Source: Neoscytalidium dimidiatum
Lineage: Eukaryota; Ascomycota; Dothideomycetes; Botryosphaeriales; Botryosphaeriaceae
Assembly: GCA_037367355.1 (NCBI GenBank)
Contig: CM074702.1
Location: 248,001 to 312,000 of the forward strand
Length of the DNA stretch: 64,000 nt
Reading direction: 5' to 3'
The stretch's first letter is position 1. Each line of letters opens with the position of its first letter. A program made the position numbers and the translations under genes. This document shows, piece by piece, positions 52,401-64,000 of this stretch. The notes under the pieces were generated by a model, which was given only the letters and a program-made list of their open reading frames with translations, did no database searches and was not told where the DNA came from.

Positions 52401-54082
52401 ATGACCACTCAAGGCCTTGTTCATCTGCCAAACGGCCAGAACCTGACAGCCACCCCCGTGTTCGGCGGCCTGCAGTTCAAAGTCAACGACCTCAGCAGCC
52501 ACAGCAATTCGCCTCTGCCTCCGGGATGGACTGTCGTGCTCAATTCGCAACTGGACGAGCTGGAAGAATCTTCAACCGCTGAAGGAGACGGCGAGAAAAA
52601 GGAGGGAGAGGATGGCGCCCATCAGGAGACCAAGGCCAAGCGTGTGCGCCGCTACACGCGCCCGACCTTGCAGAGTGACCACCTGTACATCTCGTCCATC
52701 TCGAACCCGAACAGCAATGAGTTTAAACCGGCCTCATCACCCACCCGTCAAATTGCCATGATGCTGTGGGCGACGCTGTACTGGTACTTTCACCAGCCGG
52801 AGCCTGAGCCGCAGCTGACGACCGCCACGTCTAAGAACACCGCCCAATTAGGCAAGCCTAAAGGCGACTGGAGAATCAACATCAACCGCGAAGGAATCTT
52901 CAAGGGCCGTGTGGTTCTGCCGAAACTTGAGCGCATGGGGCTCATTGCGAGCGAAGATTCCAGTGTTGGCGCTATCCAGGACGAGAAGTCTGGAGAGGGT
53001 TGGCAGAACATGTTCGTGAGCCGCCGCGTCTTCTGGCAGCTGGATCCGCGTCTCTACCTCTTCACACTCTCCCCGCTGTCGCAGTCCCCATATCCCTCAG
53101 ACTCTCCCTACAACTCTAGGCCCACCTCCCCAACCCCTGAGCACAAGAAGCGCGAATCCGCGAACCTGAGCGGCGAAGGGCTTCCCCAAGGACTCTGGTC
53201 GCCCACCGCACCCGGCCCCTTCCACTCCAGCAGCCACCTCCCAACCTACTACCCGCCAGGCCCCACGCAGTTCGTCTTCAGCAACAACATCCGGCACCCG
53301 CTACGGCCGAAGCCCCCGCGCCAAGGCGAGACCTTCTACACGCGCTACATCCCCAGTGTCGGCCAATACCTCTCCTTCCGCGTAGCCTCCGCCTCTGCCA
53401 AACCGCAGCACCACACGGGACCGACCTCCAAGCGCAACAGCATCGTCGACGCCTCCTCCCCCACCGCGCCAACGATCGAAACCCTCTCCCTCGGCGAAAC
53501 GGACACGGACCTGCTCCACCGCTGGATGAACGACCCGCGCGTCTCCTACTTCTGGGGCGAGCAGGGCCCGCGCGCGCACCAGGAAGCCTTCCTCAAGAAC
53601 GGCCTGCGCTCGCGCCACGGCTTCCCCGTCATCGGCTGCTGGGACGGCAAGCCGTTCGGCTACTTCGAGATCTACTGGGTCAAGGAGGACAACCTCGGCA
53701 AGCACCTCGGCGGCGAGTGCGCCAACTACGACCGCGGCATCCACTGCCTCGTCGGCGAGCAGGAGTTCCGCGGCGCCCACCGCGTGCGCATCTGGCTGAG
53801 CGCCCTCGTGCATTATTGCTTCCTTGCGGACATGAGGACCGAGACCGTGATGTTGGAGCCGAGGGTCGACAATGAGAAGTGAGTTCCCCTTGTGCTTTTC
53901 CCTCCCCAATCATTGCGGAGGGGAAAAGAGAAATAATTCAAGCTGCTAACCTGATGAATTGCAGGCTCCGCAAATACCTCGAAGAAGTCGGCTTCTACAA
54001 GGAGCGCGAGGTCAGCTTCCCGCACAAGCAGTCGAACCTCATGAAGATCAGGCGCGAAGCATGGGACGGACCGGCGTTGTAG
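52401..54082 (+). CDS. N5-hydroxyornithine acyltransferase (SidF/SidL-type, IucB/AlcB acetyltransferase family)
   Basis: Model join(52401..53878,53965..54082), 531 aa; intron GTGAGT, branch CTGCTAACC, TGCAG. The N-terminus [20 protein letters not shown] and a middle region ([20 protein letters not shown]) match the fungal hydroxyornithine acylase architecture. The C-terminal half is the GNAT-fold domain of the aerobactin IucB family: [43 protein letters not shown] and [19 protein letters not shown] (acyl-CoA site). Fungal enzymes of this family acylate N5-hydroxyornithine for fusarinine- or ferricrocin-type siderophores. No peroxisomal PTS1 is seen (ends WDGPAL), which favours the SidL-like cytosolic form over SidF, but the assignment is tentative. 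No NRPS or other siderophore gene lies within the window. Confidence 0.88.
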
Positions 54083-55051
54083 AGAGATAGAAGGGAGGGG
54101 AAAGGTTATACGACAATCTCTGTTCGATATTGCATTAACTGCGCACGTGCTTCCTTTGTCCCTTTTTGACAATTATTCTTTCTGTGTCTCCTAGCTTCAT
54201 ACCCAGCATGGCTTATACATATAGCATTGGCATTGCAAGTGTAGCGGAGGACTATTTGGATTTAAACAATGAAAGCCTGATTGATTCCTCGAACATGTGC
54301 GTGTGCAGGATTACCTGAGATTCCAACAGTTTCCAGCTCCATGAACTTTCTAATCGCAGTTGGCCCATATACAGTGAAACGAGTGTTGACATGAACAGGT
54401 GGAGCTCGCTAAATCAGAAAGTGCAGAACATCTCAGCTATGAGGCCAGCGATTGAATAGCTAGTGTATAGTTTAAGAAGGTTGAAGCCGTCGTCGGGTCT
54501 TGCACGTTTAATGTTACCAGGTTGGCGTCCAGACGACTACTATAGCTCTGTATACACGTTGTCGCGATGCTTTCGAATCCAACAACATAATCCAGGCTGC
54601 CCAAAGCATGAAATAGCGCCCATCATGCTGTTCCACCTACAACCCAATAAAAAACACAAATCATACATCCATTACGCATTACACATATATCTGTTTCCTA
54701 TGCTACTATTCATGCAACGATATCGCCAGCAAAGCGCGCCCGCACAGGGTATCTGAACCAACGTCACTCCCTTAGCAACAGCCACAGAAGCGAAAAAGGG
54801 GGGACAAAGAAAAAGGCGAAGAAGTAAAGAAACAGATCCGCAAGCCCAACAGATAGTCCCCGAAGGCGCCGATGACACCAGTCCCGATGACACGCTTACC
54901 CGAATTTTGAGCGTAACTAATAAAGACAAAACCCCCTGCGTATGCATTTTTGTTCGTTTTGTTGAAAACGCCGTCCTGTGTGCTGTTTGACCGTCGCAAT
55001 GCTGAAGTTGAGATCCCTTCTTTCAATCACCCCTTCCCTTGTGCTGACGCA
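54083..55051. other. convergent intergenic region
   Basis: 969 bp, AT-rich; 3' flanks of two convergent genes. No gene or RNA seen. Confidence 0.5.
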
Positions 55052-57333
55052 CTAGAGAACTAAGCCCGCAGCCACCGCCACCACAGCAGCAACGCCAGCA
55101 CCTGCAAATCTAGTCACCTGAGGCTTGGCCGCACCGGTGCTAGTCGGAGTAGCCGTAGCGACGTAGACGCCAGTAGGGACGATGGTACTGCTCTCGACAC
55201 CGCCGGTGCTGCCTTTACTGGTGACGACGCTCGCACTGATGCTCGCGCTGGGTAGTGGGGTCCCCGGCTTGCCCGCAATCACGCTCGTCGCGGGGGGATC
55301 GAAGTCGTCGTCGTCCTCGTACCATATGCCGTTATACACGACACCTTTTCCCGCTTTCATATTCGTTATCTGGTCCGACGAGCAGCTGTCCTGAACTTTA
55401 CGGATCCAGCATGTCGGAGAAGCGCTGCTGGAAGCCTTGTTGTTGGTATGTGTGGCATTTTGCGGTCCGTTGGTGTAAAAGGTGTTCACATCCTCGATTG
55501 GCTCTCCTGTGCCCAGATCCGTGCCCTCGATGATTCTAGTAAAGAGAGTGAAAGCTGCCTCAGGCTGGTAGGCCGGCACCATATGTCCTGCGTCATAGAT
55601 GCGCGAGAAGGAGAGGTTGCTGAACTGTCGAACTGCTCCGCCAACATAACTACTATTAACAATTATATCCGCATATCCGGCCGCCTGAAATGCGCTGGCA
55701 TACGTGGGAACAGAGGCAGCGAGTTTCAAAGATACGGCCTCGCCGCCGAGCCAGTTGCAAATGTAATCCGCGTCGCCATTGATGATGGCTACGCGAACTC
55801 CAACTGAGAGTAGGTAGGCGAGATCCTCTAGTTGTGTGCCGCGGATACTGTCGCCAGTTGCCAGGAATTCGCTTTGAACGTTTGTGTTACTTTCGGTATA
55901 GTTGACGCGAGCCCCGATACTTTGTTGCACACTGGCGTAGTTCAAATACTCCATGTAGTCTCCAGAGGGGATGACGTCAGGAAGTTCCTGTCGGATGTCG
56001 TACACACTTCTTCCAGATCTTGCATAAATGCCTTGAAGGACACTGCATGTATTTACTGCGGAACTGCAAGCCTGGTTCACGCTGGTAACGTCGCCTTCGC
56101 CTTCCGGATCGTACAAACTGGAAACATTGCGGCAAGCCTTAATTTGATCGGAGCATCCGTTTGGCCTGTTGAATGCGTACAACAAATTAAGTCTGCTAGT
56201 TGTGTCAAAAATCTCGATGCCGTAGGTATTGTTGTTGCCAAAATCCGCATAATAAGGTGCTTGAATGAGTTCATCAATGATTCCGTTAATGATACCCAGA
56301 GAAGTAAGTTTCACCTGGGTAGGACACTTGATGAGCAACACGCGCGATATGGGGAAGAGCTGTACATACCTCAACAGTCCCAGTTTGTGAGATCGTGCCA
56401 TTTTCCCTTTTGGCGTTCTGTTCTTCAAAGAGCCTTGCGAAAGTTGGTCCGTACTGGCCACCGTAGCTTTCAGCAAAAAGATTTATACCGGTCGCTTCAA
56501 CCGACGTGCTATTCGGCCGCGTTCCAGGGTTATATTGAGGAAAGGTTCCCAAGAACGCTTGAAGAAAGTGCCATACGGCGTGCGCCGCAATGTCAGTCGT
56601 GTTCGCGGTCGCATAGTTCTCGCCACTCCCAAACGATCCATTCAAGTAAGACCAGAGCGGCTGACCCTCCGGCAAGTCTCCAGGCGGATAGTTGAAGTCG
56701 TTTGTAAGGAGGTTGTGCGAGGCTGGGGTAACGTCATCGTAAGAGAGGCCGACAAGATTGGGCTGATCGACGTAGAGCATGTTCGAGCTTCGGTCCCAGC
56801 CCCAGACCCTGGCCTGAGTGCCGTAGGAACCATCGGACATCTGGACGATCTCACATGGGCCAGACTCCTCGAACAGGCCTATCATACTGCTACTCCCTGG
56901 GCCGCCATTCAACCTAGTTTTTTGTTAACCAAGCGGCCAATGCCGGAGCACGACCGAGGTGTACCCACCATATAGTGAGCGGCGCCGTGTCAGGGTTCTC
57001 GCGGGCTTCAATAAACCAGAAGAAGGTGTTGATGGAGTAGTTCTGCTGAATTGGCGCAAGCGTGTAGGGCGGGAGGCTGATGTAGCCAGAGTACTGTTTC
57101 TGAGACTCGAAAACAGTTGTGCATGTTCCCGGATCAGGCGTCTTGTAAGAGATTGTGATGTTCGGATTAGTCGGCGAGCGGGTGACATTCGCAAAGACGA
57201 TATCAGGCGGGGATTGAGCGGCAACGAGAGAGCGGAAAGCCACGGCGGTGGCCAGCAGCAGCGGAGAGAGCTGGGAGTGGGTCAGTGTGAGTTGCGGCAG
57301 CGCGCGGCGCATTGGGTCGGGAAGGCGCACCAT
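55052..57333 (-). CDS. GPI-anchored serine carboxypeptidase (S10 family)
   Basis: Model complement(55052..56314,56370..56913,56969..57333), 723 aa; both introns 55 nt (GTGGGT...CTAG, GTATGT...CCAG). An N-terminal signal region ending LLLATAVAFRSLVAAQS is followed by the enzyme core. Motifs: oxyanion TIWLNGGPGSSSMIGLF, nucleophile ESYGGQYGP, acid NGDADYICNW, histidine AGHMVPAYQPEAA. The tail is Ser/Thr-rich, then a hydrophobic C-terminus (FAGAGVAAVVAVAAGLVL), the pattern of a GPI signal. Such enzymes remove C-terminal residues from peptides at the cell surface or in the vacuole. The first exon may begin at the second ATG (57312), which gives a more compact signal peptide. The long Cys-containing stretch TCWIRKVQDSCSSDQ is typical of the GPI-anchored fungal subgroup. 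Confidence 0.92.
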
Positions 57334-58399
57334 GGTCGCTACTGCTGCTGCGAATGAAAATGCCGAAGAGCAGCATTAATGGAGAGCGCCGGCGAAGAAG
57401 AACAAAGAGCGCCGGAAGGCGGAGACAGGCGCTGTCTCAGTGTTGGGAAACGAGTGTGTGGGACATGCAGCTGAACGAGCGATGGGCAGAGTGGAGGCGT
57501 CAGCGCGCGGGTCGGGAAGTTCTGCAGGGAGCAGGGCGCACGAAGCGGTGCGGGAGTCTGGGGTCGCGCGGCCTGGCGTGCTCTCGGGGCTCTCACGCCC
57601 TGTCACCCGCCGGTCATCGGCTTGCTATTTGGCACTGGAAACGTCAGATGCAAGGGCTGCGTAGCCCTCAGCCCGCGCCGCGTCAACCAGCCTCCCCACC
57701 GTCCCGGAGTCGTGCAAACACTCGCACAGTTCCGCCGCCGTGTGCTCGAGAACACTGCACTGCTGTCAGCCTGGTGGAACGCCGTCCGGAAATGCGGCAT
57801 GCCAGGAACGAGGCCGAGGCTGGGCCAAGCATGCATCGGTCTCGTCCAGCCCTGCGACCTCGCTACGAGCATCAACTGCGTCTCATGCGCCTCTGTTGAT
57901 CCATCGTGTTCGCAGCCTACAGCCAGCTCGAAACACGACAGGGAGACTGAATAAGATACTAGCACATGCTTTCCGGAAGTTTAATAGACGGGTCGAGATA
58001 TCGGTCTAGTATCACTCGACGTCGCCCTCTCAGGAAGCAAACTTGCTGCCTCCAGCCAACGATGGAGTCCGCTCGAATCCTTTCCGTGCATTCCCCAAGC
58101 GAGAAAGCGGGTCTGGCATAGATTGGCACCGCGCACGGTTCGCAAACTCTGATTCACCGAGTATGGGTACCAACAATGGCGGCTACATCCTCCGGATCCG
58201 CGAAGCGCACCTGATGCAAACGAATCGACACGAGTCGCATTTGTATTTATTTTCGCTGATCATACCTGAGAAAACATGATATTGAGAGTTAAACAGCCCA
58301 TCCTTAGAAAAGGAAGACAAAGCACCCTTAAGTGACCAACACATTTACGACAGAGGCACAAGCACTAGACTATAGAGGAGTCAACACCATATATTCAGC
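57334..58399. other. intergenic
   Basis: 1.07 kb; the half near the carboxypeptidase is GC-rich and the other half more AT-rich. Open frames here are not supported. Confidence 0.5.
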
Positions 58400-60182
58400 T
58401 TAGCCTGTCTTCCCAGCCATTCCGGTCTGTTGCAACAGAGCTATTGCCTGCTCCATAGAATAACCGATGAAGACTGGGCCGGTGAAAACCATTTGTGGTG
58501 GATTTGTAGTATCCTGGGCTGTCTTGATTATGTTCGGTCCACGGTTTGGTGGTGGCTGAGATGGCTGAGTTGTTTGAATGTCTGGCTGAAGAGTCTTCTG
58601 TGCCGGCTCGTTCGACGGTCCAGTCTTATCCACATTCGAAGCCGGTGGCGTACCCTTGCGTAGTTTCGTATGATCAAAGGGGCACTTTCCGGGGTTCCTG
58701 CTTTCCGTGACAGTAGGAACGGCAGGAGCAGGAGAAGAGTCTTGATCAGCAGTTCCAGTGACAATGCCATCAGCAACCACACTCGGTGACTTATTGTATG
58801 CAGTTGGAACCGAAATACCCCAAGGCCGGCTTGGAGATTCGCCAACGCGAATCTCCTTTAGAGGTCTGTCGAAATGAGGTTGCCGCTCCTCCTCCTCCGG
58901 TAACGGTTGCTCTGGATCTGGACTTGCTTCACCTCCTGCTTGAGCACTTGTACTGACAGCCTTGGCCCAATCAGCTACTCTAGTGTTGGATTCGGTCTCT
59001 TCCACAGCATCTTCATTGCCCGGCGTTTCCTTCAACATAGGCTGGTGCTTTTCGCCCAATCCTTGGATCATATTGACCAAATTGCCGTACTTGGCGTCCA
59101 ACTGGCGGATACTCTCAGCGTTGCTTTGGAAACGCTTGATGCAGACCTCATGGCTTCGAGGGAGTTCGTGCTTATGATTCTCAAAGTATTTTGCTATTTC
59201 CTCAGGCGAATGATCATCCATGAAGCGAATAGGACACACTGGCGCAGCTGAGCCTGAGACCGATGGATCTGGCGATTGAGGCGGCTCGAAACCACATATC
59301 TCTGCTCTAATCGGGTCGTTGAACGAAGAACGCTTCGACCGCATGGCATGCGGGAGAATTCTCGACTGAGAACGACTGGGAGTTCCCATGCTCCCTCTTC
59401 CGCTGGTAGACCGATCTCGGAAGCTAGGTGTACCGAAAGGGCATCCCAATTTGCCGGGTGTTCCAGGGGTGGTAAAATCCCTTTCCAGTCCCGCCGCAGA
59501 AGCGGCTTGCCTCAAGCTTTCAAGCTTTGATATCCTCTCGGACGCTCGATCAGTTGTCCGGCCGTTCCAAATCTTCACGCCTTCCGCCTCTTTCAGCGGA
59601 CTCTGAAGTGGGCGCTGGTATTTCAGCTGATCGCGAGCGCGCTCAGCTTGCCGGATGATGTAGGCTCCAGTCCTACGGTCACCGTCATCGCTTTGAGCGA
59701 GAGCATCAAGCCAGTCCGGTGGTCCACCTTGGCCGTGTCTTTCAACTTCTTCCAGGCTCTGGACAAACACCTTATGGTCTTGCAAGGCAATATCGGGAGT
59801 AAACCTTTTAAGGAGATCAAGATACTGTTTTCATTGAGTTAGCACCAGCGGCAACGAATTCTGCGGGTGATAACAGCAAAAGAGCCGAGAGATAAGGTCA
59901 GAAAGTGAAGAAAAGGTCGACACCGCTGCTAAGCAGCTGCAGTTCTAGAGCTAAAATTTTCTTTCATCACAGGGAGGCAGATCGGATGGGAAACATGAAA
60001 ATAGGACGGTTTTCGTTTTGGAGGGAGTGCTGGCGGCTTACCTGCTGCTTCGCCCACGCAAGCTTGTTTTCGAGTTCGCGATGACGATCGTAGAGTATGC
60101 GATACTCTGATGAGAGAGCGTCAAAGCCGATAGCAAGCTGCTCAACTAGCTGGCTCACCGCCTGGTCGCCGTTGGCCGTCAT
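58400..60182 (-). CDS. conserved fungal protein with CP[IF]-type Cys/His motifs, unknown function
   Basis: Model complement(58400..59824,60042..60182), 521 aa; intron 217 nt, GTAAGC, branch GCTAACTC, AACAG. Exon 1 is a coiled-coil-like head (MTANGDQAVSQLVEQLAIGF). Exon 2 begins YLDLLKRFTPDIALQDHK and has a conserved WLDALAQSDDGDRRTGAYI segment. Two small Cys motifs (GKLGCPFGTPSF, GKCPFDHTKLRKG) bracket a larger one: PVCPIRFMDDHSPEEIAKYF followed by HKHELPRSHEVCIKRFQ. Together these could bind zinc. The C-terminus ends with GPVFIGYSMEQAIALLQQTG. I have no named function. It neighbours the cis-prenyltransferase in divergent orientation, 590 bp apart. Confidence 0.7.
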
Positions 60183-60772
60183 TGCTGAGATAAAATAGTG
60201 GCGCAGAGCCGTGACTTAAAGTTATACGGCTGCCTGGGCTTTATAAGCCGTCGGGTGTTTCGGGCCCGACACAGGCGGCGATGTCGGGGGTGGGCTGTCG
60301 TGCAGATTGCGAATGATCCGGCACGATACACGATGGTTCTCACATTGGGACCGCCTTCCACCCCGCGAGTGCGAGACACGAGAGGCGTGGAGAGATGACA
60401 GGCGGGATCTCGTGATGGCCACACGAGGAGAAGACGAAGAGGAGGTCGCGGCGGAGAAACGGACGTGAATGAAAAAGAAAGCGCACGCGCCTTTGGCCCG
60501 GTGCTGCCGCTGCTGCCGAACCTCAGCCGCGCCCAGCAGCACATCCTGGCATCTGCGTCGGCCAAGTCCCAACGATCGACTGAGCCTCGATGTTGTACGC
60601 AACTCCCCCATACATACTTATGAGCAGCCTCCAAAGCCTGCGTACGGCTTTACAGTAATTGATCTATTCTGAATTTCACGACTCCTTCCTCCACCGCGCC
60701 TGCCCCCGCTCGTCTGCTACAACGTGTCGTCGCATCTCCGGCTCCACTGCGCTATACAGCTTCCTCGTTAAC
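60183..60772. other. divergent promoter region
   Basis: 590 bp between two divergent start codons, GC-rich near the left gene. No specific site identified. Confidence 0.5.
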
Positions 60773-61952
60773 ATGTCCTCCTCTCTACATCTCTCACAGT
60801 TTCGAAAATGGCTTCTCATGTCGCCACCCATAGTATGGAGCATCCAGCGCCTGCGTGAGCTTCTCATTGGATCCCTCCGCCAGGGACCCATCCCGCAACA
60901 CGTCGCATTTGTCATGGATGGTAACAGGCGCTATGCTCGCAGCCACCACATTGAGACCGTGGAGGGCCATAATCTTGGATTTGAAGCTTTGGCAAGGGTA
61001 TGGCGCTTCGTGTACTACTTCTGGCTACGTACTAACGTGCCACAGATCCTGGAAGTGTGCTATAAATCCGGGGTGAAAGTCGTCACAATTTATGCCTTCA
61101 GTATCGAGAACTTTAAACGGTCCAAGTACGAGGTGGACGCGTTGATGGACATGGCAAAGTTCAAGCTCTCGCAGCTTGCTCAGCACGGCGACTTGCTGGA
61201 CCGTTACGGTGCAAGCATCCGCATTCTTGGCCAACGAGACCTTGTGAAGCCCGATGTGATAGAGGCTATGGACCGAGCCGCGGAGATGACCAAAGGGAAC
61301 AACAAGTATGGGACTAATAAATATTTTTAGCATTGATCTGCTGACGGGTTTTAGGGCTATTCTAAATGTCTGCTTTCCTTACACCTCCCGCGACGAGATC
61401 ACCACCGCTATTCGCAACACCGTTGTGGACTATAGCAAACCTCACCCACCTCCCCTCCGCCGACCATTCTCTGAAGGCCACATCACCCGCAACATCCGTG
61501 CACGTAACCTTGCGACTGTTTCTGAAGAAGAATCCCCTGAACCCCACGACGCGGCCACCTCACTCAACCCGGAAAAGACATCCGACGCGCCCGTTTCCGA
61601 CGTTGCTTCCACAAACTCTATGACTCTACACGAGTCTACGGATGGTTTAAAAGAGGAGAAGGCGCCGGAGAATTATCCGGACCCAGAGACTATCACGGCT
61701 CAAACACTAACAGACCACATGTTCACGGAAGGCAACCCGCCGTTGGACTTGCTGATCCGTACATCAGGCGTCCAGCGGCTGAGTGATTTTATGTTGTGGC
61801 AATGCCACGAAGACACTGAAATTGTATTTTTGGACTGCTTATGGCCCGAGTTTGACCTGTGGCAGTTCCTTCCTGTCCTGGTTGAGTGGCAGTGGAGGCA
61901 GAGGAAGATGGCAGATGAAGAGAAGGGCAGGACAAGATTGAAGGTTGCGTGA
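60773..61952 (+). CDS. RER2: cis-prenyltransferase, dehydrodolichyl diphosphate synthase
   Basis: Model join(60773..60997,61046..61305,61355..61952), 360 aa; introns GTATGG with branch GTACTAACG (48 nt, no stop) and GTATGG with two AG choices (49 nt). Start MSSSLHLSQFRKWLLMSPPI. The UPP-synthase signature begins PIPQHVAFVMDGNRRYARSH (catalytic Asp). Next come EGHNLGFEAL, VVTIYAFSIENFKRS, then a fungal low-complexity insert of about 90 residues after TSRDEITTAI. The closing box is DLLIRTSGVQRLSDFMLWQ and FLDCLWPEFDLWQFLPVL. It elongates farnesyl diphosphate with isopentenyl units to make dolichol precursors at the ER for N-glycosylation. Hydrophobic N-terminus suits ER association. A homologue of the NgBR/Nus1 partner is not in the window. 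Confidence 0.95.
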
Positions 61953-62052
61953 GGAGAGAGTTCGCGTCTTCATGCGCAAGATTGCATCGGCAAAAATTGC
62001 TCAGTGTTGATACCCAAGCTTAGTTTGCACCAAAGACCACGCTGATGCGGAG

Positions 62053-62072
62053 TTTTTTTTTTTTTTTTTTTT
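62053..62072 (+). repeat. T20 homopolymer
   Basis: Twenty consecutive T about 100 bp after the RER2 stop codon, in the convergent region with PSF3. Probably an A/T tract of the terminator region. Confidence 0.9.
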
Positions 62073-62227
62073 GGAGTTATCTCTCTCTAGACCATAGACC
62101 CTTGAATACAACTCTCATGGTATCTTTTGCAATACAAATGCTATCTGCCCATCGGTGATATTGATATTCCGCGCGAAAAGAAAAGAGGCTGGAACCGGCG
62201 AGACGCGCTCATTATATATAGTTGGTA

Positions 62228-63023
62228 TTACTTCTTCTTATCCTCCGCGATCCACATTCGTACAGCTTTTGCGCTATCATGAGCAGTTCGGAACACTTTC
62301 TGTAAATTAGCGCTTTACTACAGCGTCAACTGAGGGAATGGTACTCACACTGCCTCTCGATCTCATCGAGGCCCCTCAGAAAATCGGCACCTTCTCCCAA
62401 TGCCCCCCGTGGATTATGCGCCTGATCAGCAATCACCTTCGCCCGTGTTTTGAAGCTATCGGCAAGTATTTCGCCCATCTCCTCTTCCTCGAAAAGCTCG
62501 AGCATGCGTCCTCCCAAAGCGTAGAAGTGGGGCGCGAGTGCTCTTAGGTCAACGGTGCGAGGGTCTGCCTTCAGGGCGTTCATGACCCGTGCAGAGAGAG
62601 CAGCTGGCATATCGAGAGATGCCATGCTCGTATTTGCAGCGGGTGCACTAAGAGAAGTTAATCGCACAGCCTCAAACCATGGCGTAAAACGTGGGCAAGG
62701 AGGGACGTAATGGCAAAGCCCTGCAAATTTTAGCCTTACCTGACAGCCAACATCTCGCCGAGCCACAAAGGCAGCTCCACCTTAGTGCCTTGCTTCATCT
62801 GCAGTAGCCTCGTCAGTCTTCCCTCATGACGCTAGCGAGGGAGTAATTTACATCTTGCCCAGCATTTCCATCAAGATAACCCAATCCGGGCACTGTAAGC
62901 TCGAATGTGCACGGTACTTTCTGTGAGAAGCATATTAGGAGCAGACGTGCTGGGAAGCAATGTAGCAGGACAACATACTTGCGCGTCCGTGAGGATGGCA
63001 TCTATATCGTAGTACGAACTCAT
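62228..63023 (-). CDS. PSF3: GINS complex subunit Psf3
   Basis: Model complement(62228..62295,62349..62647,62740..62798,62852..62920,62979..63023), 179 aa, the usual size. Five exons of 45, 69, 59, 299 and 68 nt; all introns are GT-AG with branch sites CTAAT, GACTGAC and GATTAAC. Start MSSYYDIDAILTDAQKVPCT, then FELTVPGLGYLDG and GTKVELPLWLGEMLAVS, family hallmarks of the N-terminal half. The helical C-terminal half reads RALAPHFYALGGRMLELF and KVIADQAHNPRG, ending LFRTAHDSAKAVRMWIAED. GINS links Cdc45 and Mcm2-7 in the replicative helicase. The first and last exons are small and would be missed by simple ORF scanning. Convergent with RER2, 275 bp apart. Confidence 0.95.
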
Positions 63024-64000
63024 GGCTGCGGGCGTGTAAGAATGGGGAGTAGTAAAATATAAGCGTAATGTTGCTGCGAAAAAGGCAACTGTTGAGCCTA
63101 GATGTCTTTGTCAGTAGATGTTAGAGTGCGGTTCGGTGGCCGAAAAGGGAAATACACGCCCACGCGACGCGCTCCGCGGTTGCAACGGCAGCGAGGCGGG
63201 CGATCCTCAGGGCAACGGAATGGAGTCGCGGCGGTGCCCGGCAAGCGCAGTGGGCTGTAATACGGGAGAGGGGCGAATGCACAAGGTCTTGTCGGGGTCG
63301 CCTTGCTTACCTCCAGGCGTTTCGAGCCTGAGTGATTGCGCGTATGACGATTGCCTGGCGAAGCGCTGGAGATAAAAAGGTGGCCGGGCGCTGGATGCAG
63401 AACAGATGTCCAGTTCCGCTACACTCCCGCTCAGGATCGAGGCTCGACTGGTGCCAACTGTCAGGGTCCCTCAGTGTGTTTCGCGTGTTCTGCCAGCTGC
63501 TGCAGCGCCGGTCAAACGCGTCGTCACTGATTGGCGTGCAGTGGTTGACGGCGCTTTCAACGGCAGAGAGGCGAGAAGGCAGGCAGCTCCACCCTCCTCG
63601 CCCGCCGAGAGCTCGACCTTGTCATAGCTTCCACTGTACCTCCATCCGCCGTGCGGGTCATCTTACTAACCTTCACTCCCTCTCTCAATCCCGCACACAA
63701 CACCGCCGCCCCTTCTCCTTCTCCGCTCGGCGACGCGAACCCCACGGATGCGTGCAGCCCCATCGGCAACATTCCAAATCCTCGGCACCGTCGTCCATGT
63801 CGCCGCTGTTGTCGAGCGTCATCGCCTACCAACGCCCTAGACCGTCGTACAGCCGCTGAGCTGCGCACTGCGCCCGCATCTTCCACATAACTGAGCACGC
63901 TCAGCCACCTCCCCATCCTCATCCGCATCTACCACATCTCTGCCTACCCAACGCTCACGCGACACCATCCGACCGCTCTTAGGCGAGGCCGCACTATCCT
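63024..64000. other. right edge: upstream of PSF3, no gene identified
   Basis: 977 bp, GC-rich after about 63,150. A + strand gene could begin near 63,650-63,800 and continue past the edge, but no start, signal or motif allows a call. Confidence 0.4.

Noticed and set aside
52401..57333. siderophore biosynthetic cluster
   Set aside because: Only the acyltransferase is present; no NRPS, ornithine monooxygenase or siderophore transporter nearby.
62053..62072. poly(A) tail of a retrocopy (T20)
   Set aside because: No retrocopied sequence next to it and no target-site duplication seen; best explained as an A/T tract in the convergent 3' region.
1..64000. tRNA, rRNA, CRISPR or IS/transposon
   Set aside because: By eye I found no GGTTCRANYCC B-box with matching A-box, no regularly spaced direct repeats, no reverse transcriptase or transposase motifs and no long terminal repeats.

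Overview
The window is nuclear DNA of a filamentous ascomycete (Pezizomycotina; the gene content fits Dothideomycetes, though the class is an inference). Genes are monocistronic and sit on both strands. They carry many short introns of about 45-135 nt, with GTRNGT donors, CTRAY-like branch sites and YAG acceptors. The protein set is typically fungal: F-box/DUF7600, HeLo-like N-terminus, kelch membrane proteins, N-hydroxyornithine acyltransferase, GPI-anchored S10 carboxypeptidase, QCR6 and FMC1. All models were read by eye; splice joints were accepted when reading frame and family motifs continued across them.

Layout. 0-8 kb: a partial proline-rich gene at the left edge (-), fructose-1,6-bisphosphatase (-), a 3.4 kb gene-poor stretch, then the divergent mitochondrial pair FMC1 (-) / EngB-type GTPase (+). 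8-13.3 kb: a small membrane protein (+) and a large HeLo-like protein (-) whose frame carries an in-frame TAG followed by 120 more coding-like codons. 13.7-24.8 kb: a duplicated accessory locus with two kelch/transmembrane paralogues and two small PD-(D/E)XK-like paralogues, plus an F-box gene, duplicated intergenic sequence and a recurrent 10-mer. 24.9-33 kb: CLD1-like alpha/beta hydrolase (-), a fungal protein of unknown function (-), FAD oxidoreductase (-) and a small predicted secreted protein (+). 33.6-40.6 kb: MFS transporter (+), QCR6 (-), SET-domain methyltransferase (-), RNase T2 (+). 41.3-50.2 kb: a 13-exon dynamin-like GTPase (+), a small orphan (+), a DUF1295 membrane protein (-), a 2EXR-like protein (-). 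50.9-63 kb: SOD2 (-) divergent from an N5-hydroxyornithine acyltransferase (+), GPI carboxypeptidase (-), a conserved cysteine/histidine-motif protein (-), cis-prenyltransferase (+) convergent with GINS subunit PSF3 (-).

Housekeeping themes are mitochondria (FMC1, EngB, QCR6, SOD2, CLD1-like), gluconeogenesis (FBP1), dolichol synthesis and DNA replication. The most unusual part is the 13.7-24.8 kb locus: one nuclease-like copy keeps its motif residues and its neighbour has lost them, and one kelch copy has a one-base frameshift relative to its sister. Three genes (kelch 1, the FAD oxidoreductase N-terminus, one DUF1295 splice joint) show one-base inconsistencies, so either recent decay or assembly indels must be considered before biological conclusions are drawn.
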